From: Prinsepia uniflora
Lineage: Eukaryota > Streptophyta > Magnoliopsida > Rosales > Rosaceae
Direction: 5' to 3'
Length of the DNA: 64,000 nucleotides
Assembly: GCA_032719365.1 (NCBI GenBank)
Contig: CM064866.1
Span: forward strand, 79,546,227-79,610,226
The notes under the pieces are model-generated. The model was not told the origin of the DNA. It saw nothing but the letters and a program-made list of their open reading frames with translations, and did not search any database. Shown one piece after another: positions 60,015 through 64,000 of the stretch; within the stretch, counting starts at the first letter, position 1; every line of letters starts with the position of its first letter. Made by a program: the position numbers and the translations under genes.

Positions 60015-60423
60015 TTTCCCATTAGGTTTTGTTACCTAACTATGTTTTAATGAGGCACATTTTGGTATGATCACCCCGCTAACAATGCATCCTGAAAATG
60101 TCATAATTTGACTCATATGGATTTGCTCATTTTTTCCCTTCGACCACGGATTTTTCCCACTGGGTTTACCGGACAAGGTTTTGGTGAAGCAACACTGATG
60201 CATTTTATCTCAAAGGCGTACTATCTACCCGTATTCCAGAAGAGGCGACATCAACTACCTTTGAAGATTCAGATGTGATCATTTACACGCACGTTGCACT
60301 CTTTTCCCTTCGACCAGGGTTATTTTTATTTCATAGGGTTTTTGTCACTTGATAAGGTTTTAACGAGGCAACACGTAAGTGTGTAGCCCAGCAACACCAT
60401 TACATGAAATATCCAAGGGGGAG
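60015..60423. other. Probable 3' untranslated part of the decayed copia element
   Basis: Repeated cccttcgaccagggttattt-like phrases and a closing ccaagggggag purine tract just before a TGTTGTAAATAAC at 60424. There is no coding frame. Confidence 0.5.
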
Positions 60424-60850
60424 TGTTGTAAATAACATTAAGGGGTGTGTCTATTTATGTAAATGGATACGAGGGGTAGATAGGTAATTATACTTATATA
60501 TTAACTCTATCCATATGTATTTTCAATTATTGATAGACTTTGAGAGATCATGTTAACAATTTTTTATGTAACATTTGTGTTGGACATTGACAACATATTC
60601 ATATATGTTGATTTGGTACTCATTTGTTTCATAAAATTCTCGGTAAGCTTATACATCTATTTTGTATAGATAAACCCATAAGCGCAATGCATTTAAAATA
60701 TAATTTAAATATAATTATACAGAAAATTTAAAATAATATTGGATTCATTATTTGAATTTTTCAAAAATATCACTAGTTTAGGATTGTTAGAGGTAAAATT
60801 CTCGGTAAGTTTATACATCTATTTTGTATAGATAAACCCATCCGCCCCTT
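60424..60850 (+). repeat. Putative 3' LTR remnant and direct repeats
   Basis: It starts TGTTGTAAATAAC after a purine tract. Within it, aaaattctcggtaagc/tttatacatctatttt occurs at about 60637 and again at about 60796. No matching 5' LTR was found, so the LTR call is tentative. Confidence 0.4.
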
Positions 60851-60907
60851 ACATTATTAGAGGTAAATATTCTATTATTTTCGTCCCTCTTTGAATTATT
60901 AGAGGCA

Positions 60908-61050
60908 AATGGTTAGATAGGATTGTTACTTAGCCAGCACCACGGTACAGCAGCAGATCAGTGCACTAGCAATACGGTACAACAGTAGATCAGTGCACGA
61001 GCACTCGATCATATCTTCATGCTAACAGGTACCACTAGGAATGTAACGCG
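60908..61050 (-). repeat. Duplicated copia-LTR remnant; paralogous empty site for the CACTA element
   Basis: gataggattgttacttagcc matches 37890 and gatcagtgcactagcaat onward matches 48399. Here the two halves are contiguous at gtacagcagcagatcag, showing the pre-insertion state. Confidence 0.8.
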
Positions 61051-61308
61051 GGCAGAAATTACTAAAAATAAGGTTTATATATGTGTCATTTCTCGACATG
61101 ATTCTCATCCTCCTATATGATTGCGTTTCATGAGTAGGATTAGACTGAATTGAATAAATTTTCAAATTCAATGTATTTAGAATATCAATATAGTTATGGT
61201 TTCAATATTGTTTCTATACTTTGGCACGTTAATATTGTTTCCATACTTTACACACTAATAATGTCTCTATAATTTACACATTCAAAATCATTATCAAATT
61301 GAAAAATC

Positions 61309-61443
61309 CATGAATGTACCATAATTAACTTATATATGCTTTTAATACCAAAACGTCAAAAATCGAAGACTTGATTAGGGATTATAATGTAATAAAAATA
61401 AAACAACATTTCCAAATCAATGTTCTCATTTTCATTATATAAA
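61309..61443 (+). promoter_or_regulatory. AP4 core promoter: decayed RY element and TATA box
   Basis: CATGAATG at 61309-61316 replaces the CATGCATG of the other copies. TATATAAA is at 61436-61443. The rest is collinear with AP3. Confidence 0.55.
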
Positions 61444-61498
61444 CATCGATATCAGCATCATGTGAACATCAACATCAAAGTCATTACATCTCTCATCC

Positions 61499-63123
61499 AT
61501 GGCAGAAACAATGATCAACAAACATTTTCTATTCCTTTTACTCCCAACCTTCGTAGCTCTAACAATATCCTCATCATATGCAAACCCTGGTGGCTTAACC
61601 ATTGAGCTCATCCATAGACACTCACCGAAGTCACCATTATACCAACCAAACCTCACTTTCCATCAAAAACTTGATGCTCTTGTTCGCCAGTCTGCAGCGC
61701 ACAGTGACGTGATGACGTTAGCATTGTCATCCTCCACAAACGGAACCTCGTCATCTTATAGCCCTGAAACTATCCGTATGTACATGAACTCTTACCAAGA
61801 CTTGTATTTGTACACTGTTCAGATTGGCATCGGAACGGACCCGCCACCGGCTCCAAAGCCCCCACAAGGCGACACAAGGGATTTATACAATTTCCTAGTT
61901 GATACCGGATCCGACCTCACTTGGCTTCAATGCGAAGAATGCCGTGTTCACCGTTGCTTTAAGTCCATAGATGAGCCGTTTCGAAATAGCGCTTCAGGTA
62001 CTTATATGTCCTTGCCATGCGGACAACACCCGCTTTGCGAGAATGAGTGCCGTGGAAATGATTGCTCCTTTTACAGAGACTATGGAGACACTAGCTCTGT
62101 GAGCGGTATACTTGCAACTGAAGTTTTCGGCTTCAGTAGCAGCGATGGCCAATTTGTGTCAGAGTACGTTTACAATATAGTTTTTGGTTGCGTCACCGAC
62201 ACTAAAGGAGTACGTGAAAACTTATAATTATATATGTCACGTTTTGTGAGATGGAAGTTTCTGTAACATATAAATTTAATTTCAGGTATCGTTTTCTAGC
62301 GATTATAATCGGATATCTGGACTTATGGGTCTTGGTTTTGGTCCACGGTCATTTGTGAGTCAATTAGACCTTCATAGCAGAGGCCGATTCTCATACTGTC
62401 TGAGACGTGAACAAGGCGCGGGGCCGACAAATTCGTTCCTTAAACTTGGCAATGACATTGTGCAAAGGACGGGCCTAAGTGTCATCGCATTGAGGAGATA
62501 CAACGATCTACCACTCTACTATTTGAACTTAATAGGAATTAGCATTAATGGACGAAAGATCGATGTTCCAGAGTCACAATTTGCTTTCAAGCCAGATGGA
62601 ACTGGGGGTACAATAATAGACTCAGGTGATTATTCCAAATCTCTCCACCTATTAATTTAACCTAACTGATTCTATTGATCGTACAACTTTAATTTGGACC
62701 CACCTTTTGTTAGGTGCTGCATTTTCGCACTTTTTGAAACCAGTGCACGATGTGTTAGTGGGAACCCTGGCTCGTTTGTTCAAGTTCTATGGTGACGCAT
62801 TAAAGATAATCCCTCCTACTGAGGGTAGGCTCTTTAAGCTTTGCTACGAGGTGGTGAAACCAGAAAAGTTTCGGGGATTTCCTGTCATTACATTTAATTT
62901 TCCGAACAATGTGAACATGGATTTGGATGCGGAGAGTACTTATTTTACAATTCCGCCGGAGGGCGAGATGGCACAAGGTGGTTTCTGTGTTGCTATACTT
63001 GAGTCTCGCCCAGATATCCCCAACATAATAGGAGCATTCCAACAAACCAACTTCCGATTCATATATGACACAAAAGGTTTCACTCTCTCATTTGCTAAAG
63101 AGGACTGCTTTCGTAGCTCTTGA
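61499..63123 (+). CDS. AP4: nepenthesin-like aspartic protease with DSGA second site
   Basis: Predicted 486-aa protein from exons 61499-62209, 62286-62625 and 62714-63123. Signal peptide FLFLLLPTFVALTISSS. The first active site is DTGS. Across intron 2 the second site reads DSG followed by Ala (GCT), where AP1-AP3 have Ser. In pepsin-type enzymes Ser or Thr at this place normally contacts the catalytic Asp, so activity may be altered. The reading frame is otherwise intact, with the same cysteines as AP3. It is closest to AP3 in sequence and intron size. Confidence 0.87.
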
Positions 63124-64000
63124 GTCTTGAAGATATATGGCCAGGCCTACCTGCTTTAATTGAACATGTACGTTCATGTATGTGCCCTCAGTTTGTGTTA
63201 TCTAATACGCAATATATGGCAAGGAGGAGATAATTCTGATCCTACTATGTATTCATATTTCCAAATCTATATATTTTCGCATTAGATATTAAATTTTGTT
63301 ATTGACACATCCTTTTATAAAACGAACAGACTTTTAAATCATATATTAATATAGGTAAACTCTGATAAGTATTACCTATATTAATATATGGTTTCAAATG
63401 TGATCATCTGCAAATTTTATCTTCCTAATATGGTTTATACTTTAAATTAAATTGAACAATGCATGCATGTGTACTATATATATAACTTATATGGTATGTA
63501 CGTTTTAATACCAAGTCAAACAAGGTAGATAATATTTGAGGTATTATGTAATGAAATTAAAAACGACGTAAGGATAAAATTAGAGAGATGCCAAAAATGA
63601 ACAAGAAAGATAATATTTGGGGTAACATAAGGATAAAATATCAAAATCAATATCAACGTAATAAGCAGATAATATTTTCTTATACATGTTAATTTAAAAA
63701 ATTAACGATTCTGATTATTGGACATGTAGAAAAAAATCGATAATCAATAATGAAAGAACGAAATCATCCACTTTAGAGTGAATGTAAAATCGCTATCTAA
63801 ACATGGATTCCTCCGATTCTTCCCTTCCACCATAAATCCTAAAAATTCAATGTAACCTCCTCTATTGAAATGTCTTACCTCCGCTATAATAATTCTAGAT
63901 CAATACTGTATATTTCTTTGTTACATCTAAACACCCGAAATAAATCATATGTATCATTCAATTAGAGGATTGTTTTCATCAGAAAATCATTGGTTAGGGG
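63124..64000. other. AP4 downstream flank
   Basis: Collinear with the AP3 downstream flank to about 63670, then with part of the 23.7 kb / 34.9 kb flank block. No gene recognised to the window end. Confidence 0.5.

Overview
The window is nuclear DNA from a flowering plant, most likely a woody eudicot. The evidence is spliced genes with GT-AG introns, plant-type Ty1-copia elements, a Cassandra TRIM with a 5S-like LTR, a CACTA transposon with plant En/Spm domains, and plant-specific gene families (nepenthesin-like proteases, EF-hand NCL exchanger). I cannot name the species.

Layout. 1-8.2 kb is repeat-rich: one partial and two nested TG..CA elements, a broken DnaJ-type zinc-finger gene and an RNase H-like relic. 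8.3-15.0 kb holds an intact 22-exon DEAH-box RNA helicase (DEAH9/DHX35 type, 690 aa). 16.4-19.6 kb holds a 7-exon Na+/Ca2+ exchanger with two EF-hands (NCL type, 568 aa) with a foldback MITE in intron 5. From 20 kb to the end lies a cluster of four three-exon nepenthesin-like aspartic proteases (AP1-AP4), all on the + strand, with two further gene relics and one promoter-like relic. They are separated by nested transposons: a young Ty1-copia element (27.4-33.7 kb), an old copia fragment, a 10.5 kb CACTA element that itself holds two TG..CA elements, another TG..CA element, a decayed copia and two Cassandra copies.

The most unusual feature is a family of about eight elements here called HP elements. 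They begin TGTAAC.ACCCGTCCC, end GGGT.CTGTCA, have 5-bp target duplications where both ends are visible, and range from 92 bp to 3.4 kb. They look like solo LTRs, but no internal region is seen. Several carry arrays of short hairpins whose stem sequences change in a compensatory way between neighbouring units.

The helicase and exchanger are single-copy housekeeping genes here. The proteases share promoter, exon and 3'-flank sequence and arose by tandem duplication. Shared flanks and empty sites allow the order of several insertions to be read. All exon limits were derived by eye from splice signals, reading frame and paralogue comparison.
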